From: Cranoglanis bouderius
Taxonomy: Eukaryota > Chordata > Actinopteri > Siluriformes > Cranoglanididae
Reading direction: 5' to 3'
Assembly (NCBI GenBank): GCA_023630585.1
Contig: CM042562.1
Location: 12,521,184 to 12,585,183 of the forward strand
DNA: 64,000 nucleotides
How positions within the stretch are numbered: position 1 is the first letter of the stretch; every line of letters starts with the position of its first letter. Positions 36,942 through 49,085 of this stretch are shown piece by piece. The notes beneath the pieces were generated by a model, which was not told the origin of the DNA, did not search any database, and worked only from the letters and a program-made list of their open reading frames with translations. A program made the position numbers and the translations under genes.

Positions 36942-38159
36942 TTAAATAAAGGTTTTTGGGGGTTTTTTTGGTCAGTTTTTAGAGCCATTAGGGCCAGTCC
37001 CTACAGGATTTTGAGATCGCAGAAATTAATGCAAAATCAAGTAAACTCTGCAATATGCGGAGGAGCTTGCAATTTTTTAAAATTACAGCAGATTTTCTGC
37101 AGATTTGGGCCAAGACGCATCATGTGACATCATCCCAAAGCACATTCAGCCAAAGCCCTCTTTGATTCGTGTGCGTCGAACACGAGTACAGCACAAGAAA
37201 ACTAAATAGTTTTACTTAGTGAAGCATGTGAGCTTTTACTACTTGAGTAAGTCATGTTCAGCTATGGGGAAAATGTACACACACCCCCAGAGAATTACGA
37301 GGAATTAAGATAATGTTCATTTTACCTTAGCGATTTTCTTCAGTTGAAGGAAGAAAACTTGAGATATGTAATGTGAGAGGGCAAAACTGAATAAATATGT
37401 AGTGAAAGAGTTTTGAGGAAAAATGTCAATGAAGATCTTGAATAAAATGACTCCAAGACTGAAATGACGACAAGAGGTGAAGCCTCCTGAAAACATCAGC
37501 GGTGAAAGTGGCTTTTTTGTCCCAGGAGTGAAACCATATGTATTTGAGCCTGTTCATCCAGCTTGTTTTGTAGTGAAGGCGGTGACAAATGCCAAGGTCA
37601 ACGTTTGTGCTCATGAGCATCTCCAGCAACTCTTGAAAAAGGGGAAGTGAAACTTAAAATGATTATAGTTATGATATCATTTACCCTGCCCACAATTCTA
37701 CTGTGATGTATAAAAAAAAAAAAAATACAGGCTGAAAACACTCCGAATTTAATGTGGACAAAGAAATTAGCCTTTTTAAGTGAATGAATCATGCAAAATC
37801 TGATCAAGGACATGAGCTAAAAAGGTTTAAAAAATAAATAAACAAATTAATTTAAAAAAGGTTAGTTTTGATTTCAGGGTCTTTGAATAAATGTAAAATC
37901 ACAGCGGTGCCAAGATTGCTAACAAGAAAATCCCAGCAGGCAGAGAGAAACAAGACGGCTCCAGAGGATTGCTCCATGCAAAAATTATAAATGATAACAC
38001 AGTGGTCGGATTAATTCAGTTTACAAACAAACAGTTTAGTGTATAAGCTTAATTCATATAACTATTACAAATTGTAACATAATGGCATAAGTGCATGTCC
38101 AGTCTGCAGTCTGTTAAAGTATATAATATATGTATAGACACTCAAAAAGGAATAAAGGA

Positions 38160-38656
38160 CTCATGGTTGCTGCACATTTTTTAAAGTCAACTTTAAGGCT
38201 TTTTAAGACCATTTTAAGACCTGAACAAATAAAAACGAATACTGTACGCACATAAAGAACAAGCTCACACAATCACATTACAGCAGGAGTGCTATAAGTG
38301 CCTGTTTCATCAGTGGTCCAGTATCTCAAGTGGCAGTCCAGTTGTTTTCTTTTGGTTGTCTTGTTCATACTTTCGTCGAACATAAACGGATTCTTGTTTA
38401 CTTCAGACACAAGCTCTCTTTGAATAAATGGAGCGATACCAAATTTGACTCCCCCACTCACCTCTGGGGAAGGATGCAAAATTTCACATATGTAAATAAG
38501 ACTCAGCCTAAACAGATATTATTCAATCAGATTTAAGACCTCATCTCAAAATGTAATGCCTAGCAGAACAAATACATACGTTTAAGACATTTTAATGGCC
38601 TTAAAATCAGGAGATTCAAATTTCAGACTTTTAAGACTTTTTAATGATGCGCACGA
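38160..38656. mobile_element. hAT-like non-autonomous element, remnant
   Basis: The right part (CAAATTTCAGACTTTTAAGAC, then GATGCGCACGAACCCTG) and the left part (AACTTTAAGGCTTTTTAAGAC, then CATTTTAAGACCTGAAC) recall a common fish repeat whose end is CAGGGTTCG. The left terminus is not intact. No transposase is seen. The class call is tentative. Confidence 0.5.
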
Positions 38657-39538
38657 ACCCTGGGACTGGGAACACAAAACAACTCGATAAATAAAAAAAC
38701 TACATACTTATGGAGTAGGTCTATGTGATACAGACTAAGAGAAGCCAAACAGTGCATGTAACCCTGCTCAGAAATGCAAAAAAAAAAACCTGCCCTATTG
38801 CTTCCTATTGGCTCAGAAGACTCAGAGAAAGTAACCACAGATGTCTTTGACATCCTGTGTCCTTTCCCCTTCAGTGAACTGGCTTTTCCGCAGGGTGAAA
38901 ATTATTCATGTTTGGTCTGACCACTGGTTCATCCGTGGAAGCAGAAATGCACAGTTTTCAGTTGTCGCCTCTAACGCCTTAGCACCGAGTCAAAAATAGT
39001 AAATTCCATGGCTACACCAAAGACCTCTGACATCAGCCCTACTCTGCTACTGATTACATGTCTAATTATAGAACCAGAGCAGTGTATAAGAGAAACACAG
39101 CATGTCCCGCTGGACCCAACAAAGCTAAAACAACACACAGTGCACTCGAAACCCACATGTATCGCTTCGAGAAGCTTGAGTTGGTTGAAAACCCAGCAGT
39201 GAAAGCATACGAGAACCTCTTCCGATGTGTTCTTCCGGCCCTCAACAATCTCGCAGCTCAACGAGAGAGAGACATTAATAAAACAAAACAAAACAGACAA
39301 CAAAGTGTGAGCACACTGTGTGGGGGATCAGCAAGGCTGGAGATTAAAATGCGAGGTATTTATAATTCATGCTATTGTTTATGCAGCCACTGCACATCTG
39401 ATAGAACTGGTGCGGAGGCCGCGTGAGCGCCCCTGCCATTAGCATCCACAGGAAAAAAAAAAATTTAAAAATTCAGAGCGAGCATGGAGGGGAACACAAA
39501 ACAGTTGCCCACTTCGGAGAGCTGTTTCTAAGCAACGG

Positions 39539-39583
39539 GAGGGAGGAGAGGGAGAGAGGGAGAGAGGGAGAGAGAGAGGGAGA

Positions 39584-39642
<59 letters not shown>

Positions 39643-39664
39643 GGGGAGAGAGGGGGAGAGAGGG
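39539..39664. repeat. (GA)n / GGGAGA purine tract
   Basis: About 125 bp of almost pure purine on the plus strand: GGGAGAGA units on both sides of a (GA)n core. ORFs over it are artefacts. Confidence 0.96.
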
Positions 39665-40012
39665 GAATGCTCAATCTTGGAATAATTATTACAAGTTTTT
39701 CTCACATATGTCATGCCCCTATGAGGTTCCATTTCTTCCACATATTTACATTATATGTCCATTCTGCAGTTCTGTAGCTTGATTATGTCCTGTTTTGCTT
39801 CAGGAAGAGCTCAAATTTACATTTACACTTACATAGAACCCGTACAACATAGGAACTAGACTAATCATAGTTCTGAGGGATTGCTGCATTGTTTCCATCA
39901 AAAGTCTTTGCCTTCCGACCCCGTAAACAAAACTCACACAGTGAAGAGCAGTGATGTCAAAATAGAAAACACAGAGGCCTGGCGCTGGACACTGGAAGCA
40001 AGCTACACTTAC

Positions 40013-40107
40013 TTGTTCTGCATCATGTTCATGATGACCCAGTCAGTGGGGTAGACATTCTTCCCGATGAGGTCTTTGAACATGATAAATGTTTCCATTA
40101 AGAAGTC
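40013..40107 (-). CDS. dock1: dock1 internal exon B
   Basis: The exon has 95 bp, or 31 codons plus two bases (AA) of a split lysine codon. It encodes DFLMETFIMFKDLIGKNVYP and then TDWVIMNMMQN. The acceptor ends in ttacag and the donor is gtaagt, so the phase is 0 in and 2 out. It joins exon A in frame as ...RTDVV-DFLMETF..., the order known in DOCK1. The segment is strongly conserved across DOCK-A proteins. K in MFKDLIGKN and T in YPTDW differ from the mammalian DOCK1 residues I recall (N and F), which is consistent with ordinary fish divergence. The intron downstream of it is about 30.5 kb. Confidence 0.94.
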
Positions 40108-41644
40108 CTGTAAGGGAAAGGAGGGAGTGTGTGAGATGAAGCACTACTCCATAGCAGCCTGCACTGAGGGCTGCGTGCACACACGCGCGCACACACACAC
40201 ACAGGATATATTAAACTGAGGCAGCAGACAGGAGGTGCATCGATTTGAAATTGCCCTTTTTAAAACTCATTTCAAAATGAGTTTAATACTCTCTCGGAAG
40301 AACCTTCAACCGTTGTTGTTTGAAATCAACCGGAAGTGCTGAAGTCAATAGAGACCAGCTGTGTCTGTTCAGTATAAAAACTCACTGAGAGCTTTTATAG
40401 ACCAAACCTGAAGGACAAACACAAATACATGTCGTGAAGAGTAAAGTCACATGACTGACTAAACAAATAAATAACTGCTGCATTTAAGCACCAATTAAAC
40501 AGCTGCTAATGAAGGACAATTCAATATTCTCGATTCATTTTATAGCCTCTATAATAAAATATAGTTTCCTTCATGTACAGTATTCTGTATTCTACATCCC
40601 ATATAAACAAGGTATAGAACACAGATAAATGCATCGCTCACCCAGCATTATACACAACTCTGTCCTTCAGCCATCTATAAACAGGGCTATGATGGTTTGT
40701 AATGTTTAAGCATATTTCTGGATTTAAAATGATAACATAATCTCAAAGACACATAATTAAAAACTGTAATTCATGCTATTGCCGTGCAGAGGATCTCTTG
40801 AAATTCTTTGCTTTGGACTTCAGATTGCATTTTTCTTGCAGAGAAACAAGCTCCATTTATTTACTGCCTTAGGAACTACAGGGGAAGAGTAAAAACAAAT
40901 GCAATATATTAGGTGTTTCCTAGAGGAAAAGATTTGTTACAGCTGTGACCAATATCTAGAGCAAAACAAGGCATACTGATGATGGCATCCTGTTGCCTTA
41001 AGTCCACTGCGCAGCTTTGCTCACACTCCACATCCAAAATATTGCACAGTGAGGGAGAATATGTATTCAGAGACTTCTGCTTTTGTTATTTAATATACTA
41101 TAATATACTATAATCAATTTTGGATCATTCCTCTTGGAAAATCGTCTTTGATTCCCCAACCCTTCTTTTCCAAACATGACAAGCTGAATTAGTGCCAAAG
41201 AGTTCTGTTTTTGTTTCGTCTGTCTAGAGTTCTGATTTTCCTAAAAGCTTGTAGATGGACGTTTGTGTTTCTTTTTTTTTTTTTTTAACAGAATTTGACT
41301 GCGGAGATGGAACGGAGATGACTGCAGTGCAGTTCATTGCTCATCATTCTCTGTGTAACCATTGTTCTTGCTGCTTTCAGGTTGTCCTACAACTCTTTTT
41401 GGGTGACGGCTAGATTCTCTCCCTTTTGTGTACTTTCCCTGCTCCCCATTAATATAGGTTTTTTTTTTTTTTTTTTTTTTTTTTAAACATATCTATTTTT
41501 ATTATTATGAATACATACTTTATTGTTCATATTTGTTAGTATGAAGTCAAAACTTTATCTAGGTGTGTAAATTTGAAGTGGATATATGCAATGAAAATAT
41601 ACTAAATAACAAAAAACCAAAGTGGCTCAATGCTTATATATACA

Positions 41645-42356
41645 CAGTGGTGTTTGAAAGTTTGTGAACCCTTTAGAAATGTCTACATTTCTGCATAAAT
41701 ATGACCTAAAACTAAAAAGTCCTAAAAGTAGACAAAGAGAACCCAATTAAACAAATGAGGAAAAAATATTATACTTGGTCATTTATATACTGATGAAAAT
41801 GATCCAATATTACATATCTCTGAATGGCAAAAGTATGTGAACCTGGTGTGACCCCCTTGTGCAGCAATAACTGCAGCTAAACGTTTCCAGTAACTGTTGA
41901 TCAGTCCTGCACATCGGCTTGGAGGAATTTTAGCCCATTCCTCAGTACAGAACAGCTTCAACTCTGGGATATTGGTGGGTTTCCTCACATGAACTGTTTG
42001 CTTCAAGTCCTTCCACAACATTTCTATTAGATTAAGGTCAGGACTTTGACTCGGCCATTCCAAAACATTAACTTTATTCTTCTTTAACCGTTCTTTGCTA
42101 GAATGACTTGTGTGCTTAGGGTCGTTGTCTTGCTGCATGACCCACATCCTCTTGAGATTCAGTTCTCGGACAGATGTCCTGATGTTTTCCTTTAGAATTT
42201 GCTGATTAATATTGTATAATATTTTTGTCTCATTTGTTTAATTGGGTTCTCTTTATCTACTTTTGGACATGTATGATAATCTGATGGTGTTTTACATCAT
42301 ATTAATGCAGATGTATAGAAAATTCTAAAAAGTTTACAAACTTTCAAGCACGACTG
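41645..42356 (-). mobile_element. Tc1-like element, internally deleted (CAGTGGTGTTTGAAAG family)
   Basis: The ends CAGTGGTGTTTGAAAGTTTG and CAAACTTTCAAGCACGACTG are good inverted repeats. They extend inwards over about 110 bp and share the words TAGACAAAGAGAACCCAATT and its inverse. Only the 3' part of the transposase remains on the minus strand. The element lies in a dock1 intron in the same orientation as dock1. Confidence 0.88.
41779..42147 (-). pseudogene. Tc1-like transposase, C-terminal fragment
   Basis: The minus strand is open through MWVMQQDNDPKHTS (second catalytic aspartate), VLEWPSQSPDLNLIEMLW (third acidic residue of the DDE triad) and FCTEEWAKIPPSRCAGLI. The DNA-binding region and the first aspartate are missing, deleted just upstream. 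In the SPDLN.IE motif leucine replaces the usual proline. The normal C-terminus runs past the expected stop into the inverted repeat. It is inactive. Confidence 0.88.
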
Positions 42357-42847
42357 TATACACATTCATTGCATGTCTTGTCAAAAGAAGGCAGTAGCTC
42401 ATACTGGTAATTTAAACAAGCAATTAAATAAATGAACAAAATTAAAAAATAGCCGTACTATGTTGCTATACTACTGTAGTATGATGGAACATAATTCGGA
42501 TCATGATTAAGTAAATCAGCTTGAACTACTTTCAATGGTCTGCTATACAATTTCATTTCAGTGTTACTGTCCACAGGAGATGGGCCAAGGTTGAGAAATA
42601 ATGCACAGCTGAGCAGACGAGAAATGTCCTTGAGAGTTGCGTTTGATTCAGATTACCTTCTCTTGCACTGATTTGCTTGAATGAACAGCTGAACAGTCAC
42701 TAAGCAAATACTTTCAATCAGAGATTAAACTAGAGCCAATGGTGTTGGACACACAGCAAGAACTACATCCGATAACAATCAATGGAGCTGAAGATTCAGC
42801 AGTCAAGTATCAAGTTTGTCTCCATACAGAAAGAAAACAACACTCAC

Positions 42848-42949
42848 CACCACATCTGTCCTCATCTTGCCGAACGTGTTGATCAGGTGAGCGTAGTGAT
42901 AGTCGTCCATCTGGCGGAGTGTGGCTGTCATACTTGCCACAAAACTGCC
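42848..42949 (-). CDS. dock1: dock1 internal exon A (partial gene, most upstream exon seen)
   Basis: This 102-bp exon encodes 34 whole codons and includes the motifs FVASMTATLRQMDDYHYAHL and FGKMRTDVV. On the minus strand it is preceded by a pyrimidine-containing acceptor ending in ctacag and followed by the donor gtgagt, both in phase 0. DOCK1 (Dock180) is a cytosolic Rac GEF that works with ELMO in cell migration, phagocytosis and myoblast fusion. From recall of the family, this segment belongs to the helical ARM-like region after DHR-1 and before the catalytic DHR-2 domain, so no catalytic residues are expected here. The match is closer to DOCK1 than to DOCK2 or DOCK5, for example in FGKMRTDVV. 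A very long (GA)n tract lies about 25 bp upstream of the acceptor. Earlier exons were not recognised in the remaining 21 kb to the right. Confidence 0.93.
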
Positions 42950-42971
42950 CTGTAGATAAAGATAGAGGGTG

Positions 42972-42975
<4 letters not shown>

Positions 42976-43053
<78 letters not shown>
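42976..43053. repeat. (GA)n microsatellite beside dock1 exon A
   Basis: About 78 bp of nearly pure GA. Read on the dock1 strand it is a (CT)n pyrimidine tract about 25 bp upstream of the exon A acceptor, so it could serve as an extended polypyrimidine tract. Confidence 0.96.
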
Positions 43054-43056
<3 letters not shown>

Positions 43057-43679
43057 TCATTAAGAGGCAGAGGAATGTCTTGCACTAAAAGTGCTGGTAC
43101 AAGCAATTTTACTACAGTTACTACAAAAAGCACTGTCTGTCAAGTACACAGTCCAGTCCAATGCTCATCAATCTGTAACCCAAGCAACAACAAATCTTTA
43201 AAAGTCCATGACACCCTCTCACACAATGTATTCCTGAGCATCGGACTCACTCATCCAAACATAATGACTGTTTGATTTTTGTGTCTCAGAACAGCGATAA
43301 TGCTGTATTTTCATCAGCACTGCTGAACAGCTTTTTCAGTGGACAGAGGACTGAAATTTGCCTGGGACAGTAAAGCGATAGTAATAATGTGAGACAAACA
43401 AATGCAGAAAACACACCAGGTTTATTTAACTTTTCAGCATTCACAATTATCTCCACATACTATTTCAGTGAGGTGACTAATGAGCGGAGGAAGGAAAATG
43501 CCCATGGCAACCACTACTGCACATCTGCTGTAAATAACAGATAAAGATTTCACGGGGTAAAGTTTCTTTCTGCCAGAAGGAATACACGTCCTAGCCTAAT
43601 AAGAGAATGCGAGAGTAAAAGAAGACAAAAGCAAAGGAGAATGAGAAGAAAAGTTGAGGAGGAGGCTAACACACCTTCT

Positions 43680-43860
43680 ATTGGGTTTAATTAATGCAGG
43701 AGGCTGTGCCTGATGGGCCACCTTAATGAAAAACTGTTCTTTCCCAAATATTAAAGTGGGAAGGTGTTGATATTACATGCTATTAACAGGAGACCAATCA
43801 GCATATGAAGCAGCGTGAATATCAGAAACAGAGCAGAGAATTGCAACCATAATGGCTATG
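43680..43860. promoter_or_regulatory. Possible conserved non-coding element
   Basis: The non-repetitive sequence GTTTAATTAATGCAGGAGGC is followed by GGGCCACCTTAATG and a CCAATCAGCATATGAAGC stretch. It has homeodomain-like and E-box words and no transposon features. The call is an inference from sequence texture only. Confidence 0.25.
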
Positions 43861-44035
43861 GTATTATGAACAGTGGGAATAAAGGCGCGTTATCACCGCA
43901 TGTCTCCACTGTGACACATGGACCCACGCTTGAGCAAGTAATTGTCCATTACCATTTCCAATAAAGTCAGAACAATCTCTTTCTCTTTTGAACACACAGA
44001 AATCAAAAGCACTTTTTCATAATGATACATAGATA

Positions 44036-44612
44036 TAGCAATAGATAGATAGGCAGACAGACAGACATACATACTAACAGATGGGTGGGTGGGATAGACA
44101 TAAGTGTGTGGGTGGCTGGATGGATGGCTGGATGGATGGCTGGATGGATGGCTGGATGGATATGTAAGTAGGTAGGTAGATAGACAGATACACAGATAGA
44201 CCAACAGACAAACAGATAGGTGGATGGTAAGGACAGATAGGTATACAGATCTGTTGCATGGATGGGTGGGTTAATGGATGGATAGAAGGGTGGATGGAGG
44301 GATATGTCAGGTAGGACAATAGACAGACAGACAAACAGATAGAAAGACATACAGACAGATAGCTAGATAGACAGACAGATAAATGGATAGGTGGGATGGA
44401 CAGAGGTATATAAGTGGATTGAATGGGTGGGCGGATGGATGGATGGATGGATGCACAGATAGATGCACAGATAGATAGAGAGCCAGAGAAAGACAGATGG
44501 GTGGGATGTACAGATAGGTATATTGGTGTATTGAATGGATGGGTGGGTTAATCGATGGATAGAAGGATGGATAGAAGGATGGATGGATGGATAGGTTGAG
44601 ACAGACAGACAG
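44036..44612. repeat. Tetranucleotide GATA/GACA/GATG block
   Basis: Imperfect GATA, GACA, GGTG and GGATGGCT units run for about 575 bp, including a cleaner GGATGGAT-GGCT section near 44115-44160. All overlapping minus-strand ORFs rich in Ser, Tyr, Leu, His and Pro are artefacts of the repeat. Confidence 0.95.
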
Positions 44613-46140
44613 ATAGAATCTGGATTTGCAGAACTTTGTATTGAACACAGTAGTGATGGGTAACCAAAGTGGGTGTGATGTAGCCAGATGAAATAAAATA
44701 AAATAAAATAAATGTTAAAGTCTAGGGTAGAGCCATATTCATTGTTAAATGCAAGGTTAAACTTTTGAAATGCAGTCTTTGCCTCTCTCAATATTTCATC
44801 AACTTTTTATTCCTTTTACATAACACCCCCACAGTGCTCATCTGTGTCTTGTCTCTGCTGTATTTCTGGCAATAACACTGCATACAAAAGGTGACGGAAC
44901 ATTCCAGAGCGGCAAAGAGGCTTTCAGATGCTGACAGCAAGATCTGTAAACCCTGAGCATTATAACTGACATGGTTGTTATTTTTTGTTCACGGTTCTTC
45001 CTGAATTGTTCCGCTTTTGTTCCGTTTGTGAGTGAATCCTACAGTGATAATTAGGAATGGCCTACATAGCTGAGCGCAGGCAAACATGAGGATATTCCTG
45101 CTTTCTCCTCTCTGTCTCAGACACACACACACACAACACGAGCTATGATTAAAGGAAAGTGAGTCCCTCTCCATCTGCACAGAGAACTGTTGCACAGTGT
45201 ATTTCAGCAGAACTGAACTCAGCCACTCTCCTGTACACCGAGGGAGATTTCATATATGCAGTGTTTACTCTCTTAGAATTGTTCCCTGGTGTGTTCTCTA
45301 CTTTGGTGTGGTTTGTTTAGGCAGGTGAGAACACAGCTGGCGAGGACTGAGCTCAAGTGCTGTAGAAATCTGGACCACTGAACAAAAGGAGAAAATAAAC
45401 AGTGGATGCGACACACAAAATGCTTGAAACTAGTCATTTATATAATTATCCAGTAATTTATTTAGCACTGGCTCCATCTTCTCCATGACTGGGTGATGAT
45501 TTCTATGTGCACTTGGTAAATGTTTGTGTAATTTTCACAAATTACCATATCTCTGACCAGTGAATGAAGGAATCTTACGTGTTTTAGCTCTACAAACTCC
45601 TCAGATAATGTTTTTTCCCCCCACACTTTTTGGTTTGTTTAATTATGTGCAGTGAGGAAACAAACCAAATTTTGTGCCGATTCAAACCGGACTAATGTGG
45701 AAATGGCCTATGTAACTCGTATTGTTTTACAGTACAAATCCACAGTGACACACAAACAAGCAGCATAAATGACCAGCTAGCATCTCACAAGCCATACATA
45801 CTGTCCAAACAGCCAATACGAACATTTACTGAGCCTCCTATTAGCTCTGGATTTGGATCTGAGTGTCTGATGAGAGGAAACAGTGGGAATAGGAGAATTT
45901 AAAGCAGGTCATGTGGTCGACAAGAGAGGATACAATAGTGGATGGTTTGTTATTAGTGGTCAAATACTTTAAGAAAACTAGTCAAATCCCTTTTACCCAC
46001 CAAAGATTATACTACCTTATCCCCATCCCCAAAGTTATTTCTGGTGCCTGCTCATTTCTACCACTGGAAACTCCCACAGTCTGGAGATTGAGAAATTAAA
46101 TCGGCTTGATTTAATTTGATTTTGGCACAACACATCTAAA

Positions 46141-46602
46141 CACTCACTTTATTGTCGAAAAGCTTGTGGACACCTGACCGTCACACCCATATGTGGTTCT
46201 TCCTCAAACTGCTGCTACAAAGTTGTATAGGATGTCTCTGTATGCATGAAAATGCATGAAAATGAAAATGTATGCATGAAAATGCCCCTGTGCACAAAGG
46301 AAGCTCCACGCTTTGCAAGGTTGGAGTGGAAGAACTTAAGTGACCTTCACAGAGCCCTGACCTGAACACCTTTAGGATGAACTCAGACTGCCTCGTCCAA
46401 CATCAGCGCCTGACCTCACTAATGCTCTTTGGCTGAATGGACATAATCCCCACAGCCACGCTCAAAAATCTAGTGGAAAGTGTTCACAGAAGAGTGGAGG
46501 TTACTATAACAGTAAAGGGGAACTAAATCTGGAACGAGATGTTCAAGGAGCACATATGGGTGTGATGGTCAGGTGTCCACATACTTTTGGCCATACAGTG
46601 TA
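46141..46602 (+). mobile_element. Tc1 derivative, internally deleted, copy 2
   Basis: The ends are inverted: AGCTTGTGGACACCTGACCG and its partner GTCAGGTGTCCACATACTTT, then GGCCATACAGTGTA. The interior keeps the 3' part of a transposase (CCTGACCTGAACACC, a PDLNP-like word, then a VESVHRRVE-like stretch) with frameshifts. It is the same family as 33831-34210. Confidence 0.8.
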
Positions 46603-47231
46603 CCTCTTGATAATGTATTTATTCTAACTCTGGCCCTTTTTATAATTACATCATCTTTCACCAGGTTACTGCCTTCACTGCTGTGCACAAAAACCCCAAA
46701 GATATTTCTGTCGCACCCAAGCGCATCAACAATGCAATGATATTCATATACTGTGTGCTAAAACAATGTACAGTGAGTGATTAGTGCTTCACAATAGAAC
46801 ATTTATGCTTTTATTTTATTGCAGTACATGTTTAATACTTTACTAACCTATTAGATATCATTTCTTTTGGAATTAATTTTGAATGCTCTAAAGTGCGACA
46901 TTGTATAACACCAATATCATTAGCTAGCTACCTGAGCCACAGAATATAAACTGATCGTAATTATCTAATAGACAGGCACAAACGAGCTCTGCGTGATGGC
47001 TATTAGCAGAAACAAAAAGGGAATAAAATCGAGCAGGGAGGGGGACTGAGATTCAGGACTCCTCTTCATCAGAGAGGTGATCTGAAGGGCTGTGAGGAGT
47101 ATTTATGCTGACACAAGCACACATTCAATACACTAGCCACATCATCAATAGAGTCAATGCATCACACCCCCCAATACATACACCACACACCACACACCCT
47201 TATACTCACACTGCCGTATCGCTCATCCTCA

Positions 47232-49085
47232 CCCCTTAACCACCAAACACTATACACTTATCCTCATTCCTTACTCACCAAACACTATACTCTTTTATCC
47301 TCACCCCTTACTCACCAAAACACTATACTCTTTTATCCTCATCCCTTACTCACCAAAACACTATCCTCTTTTATCCTCATCACTTACTCACCAAACACTA
47401 TCCTCTTTTATCCTCCTCCCTTACTCACCAAAACACTATCCTCTTTTATCCTCCTCCCTTACTCACCAAACACTATCCTCTTTTATCATCACTTACTCAC
47501 CAAACACTATCCTCTTTTATCCTCACCCCTTACTCACCAAACACTATACTCTTTTATCCTCATCCCTTACTCACCAAACACTATCCTCTTTTATCATCAC
47601 TTACTCACCAAACATTATCCTCATTTATCCTCACCCCTTACTCACCAAACACTATACTCTTTTATCCTCATCCCTTACTCACCAAAACACTGTCCTCTTT
47701 TATCCTCATCACTTGCTCACCAAAACACTGTCCTCTTTTATCCTCATCACTTACTCACCAAACACTATACTCTTTTATCATCACTTACTCACCAAACACT
47801 ATCCTCTTTTATCCTCACCCCTTACTCACCAAAACACTATCCTCTTTTATCCTCATCCCTTACTCACCAAACACTATACTCTTTTATCCTCACCCCTTAC
47901 TCACCAAACACTATCCTCTTTTATCCTCATCACTTACTCACCAAACACTATCCTCTTTTATCCTCATCACTTACTCACCAAACACTATACTCTTTTATCC
48001 TCACCCCTTACTCACCAAACACTATACTCTTTTATCCTCATCCCTTACTCACCAAAACACTATCCTCTTTTATCCTCATCCCTTACTCACCAAAACACTA
48101 TTCTCTTTTTTCCTCATCACTTACTCACCAAACACTATCCTTTTTTATCCTCATCCCTTACTCACCAAACACTATACTCTTTTATCCTCCTCCCTTACTC
48201 ACCAAACACTATACTCTTTTATCCTCCTCCCTTACTCACCAAAACACTATCCTCTTTTATCCTCATCACTTACTCACCAAACACTATCCTTTTTTATCCT
48301 CATCCCTTACTCACCAAACACTATACTCTTTTATCTTCCTCCCTTACTCACCAAACACTATACTCTTTTATCCTCCTCCCTTACTCACCAAAACACTATC
48401 CTCTTTTATCCTCATCACTTACTCACCAAACACTATCCTCTTTTATCCTCATCACTTACTCACCAAACACTATCCTTTTTTATCCTCATCCCTTACTCAC
48501 CAAACACTATACTGTTTTATCCTCCTCCCTTACTCACCAAACACTATACTCTTTTATCCTCCTCCCTTTCTCACCAAAACACTATCCTCTTTTATCCTCA
48601 TCCTTTACTCACCAAACACTATACTATTTTATCATCACTTACTCACCAAACACTATCCTCTTTTATCCTCATCCTTTACTCACCAAACACTATACTATTT
48701 TATCATCACTTACTCACCAAACACTATCCTCTTTTATCCTCATCCCTTACTCACCAAACACTATACTCTCTTATCCTCATCCCTTACTCACCAAAACACT
48801 ATCCTCTTTTATCCTCATCACTTACTCACCAAACACTATCCTCTTTTATCCTCCTCCCTTACTCACCAAACACTATCCTCTTTTATCCTAATCCCTTACT
48901 CACCAAACACTATACTCTTTTATCCTCATCCCTTACTCACCAAACACTAACCTCTTTTATCCTAATCCCTTACTCACCAAACACTATACTCTTTTATCCT
49001 CATCCCTTACTCACCAAACATTATACTCGTTTATCATCCCTTACTCACTAAACACTATACTCTTTATCCTCATCCCTTGCTCACC
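47232..49085 (+). repeat. 37-bp minisatellite, about 50 copies
   Basis: The unit is CTTACTCACCAAACACTATA followed by CTCTTTTATCCTCATCC, with 34- and 38-bp variants and third-position-like swaps (ATACTC/ATCCTC, CATCC/CACCC/CTCCC). Copies decay after 49000 into single diverged units up to about 49700. The 37-bp period is not a multiple of three and the unit has no stop in any phase, so frames of 597 and 392 codons stay open. No signal peptide, domain or codon bias supports a protein. One strand is nearly free of G. Confidence 0.95.

Larger units (their letters stand above)
9550..40012 (-). other. dock1: 30.5-kb dock1 intron between exons B and C
   Basis: This intron holds most of the mobile elements in the window, listed separately. 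Stretches where I see no gene or identifiable element are 9560-10380, 10950-11100, 11290-13490, 13600-14220, 14290-16150, 16250-18300, 18930-21570, 21650-24100, 24650-28050, 28870-29510, 30180-31450, 32180-33180, 34220-35860, 36950-38150 and 38670-39530. They are AT-rich intronic sequence with short homopolymer runs. Short ORFs in them lack conserved motifs. A few possibly conserved non-coding stretches are listed separately. Confidence 0.9.
40108..42847 (-). other. dock1: dock1 intron between exons A and B
   Basis: The intron is about 2.7 kb. It contains a Tc1 derivative (41645-42356), a long poly-T tract at 41458-41483 and a short (CA)n near 40183-40202. No other element or gene is recognised in 40210-41450 or 42360-42840. 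Confidence 0.9.

Noticed and set aside
43893..44791. Overlapping minus-strand ORFs rich in Tyr/Leu/Ser/His/Pro
   Set aside because: They are translations of the tetranucleotide GATA/GATG block in several frames.
47157..48950. 597-codon plus-strand ORF as a real protein gene
   Set aside because: It is made entirely of a 37-bp minisatellite with no stops in any phase. A second long ORF in another frame gives the same peptide cycle. No splice, promoter or domain evidence was found.
47232..49085. CRISPR-like array or other prokaryotic repeat system
   Set aside because: Units are contiguous with no unique spacers, and the window is plainly vertebrate nuclear DNA.
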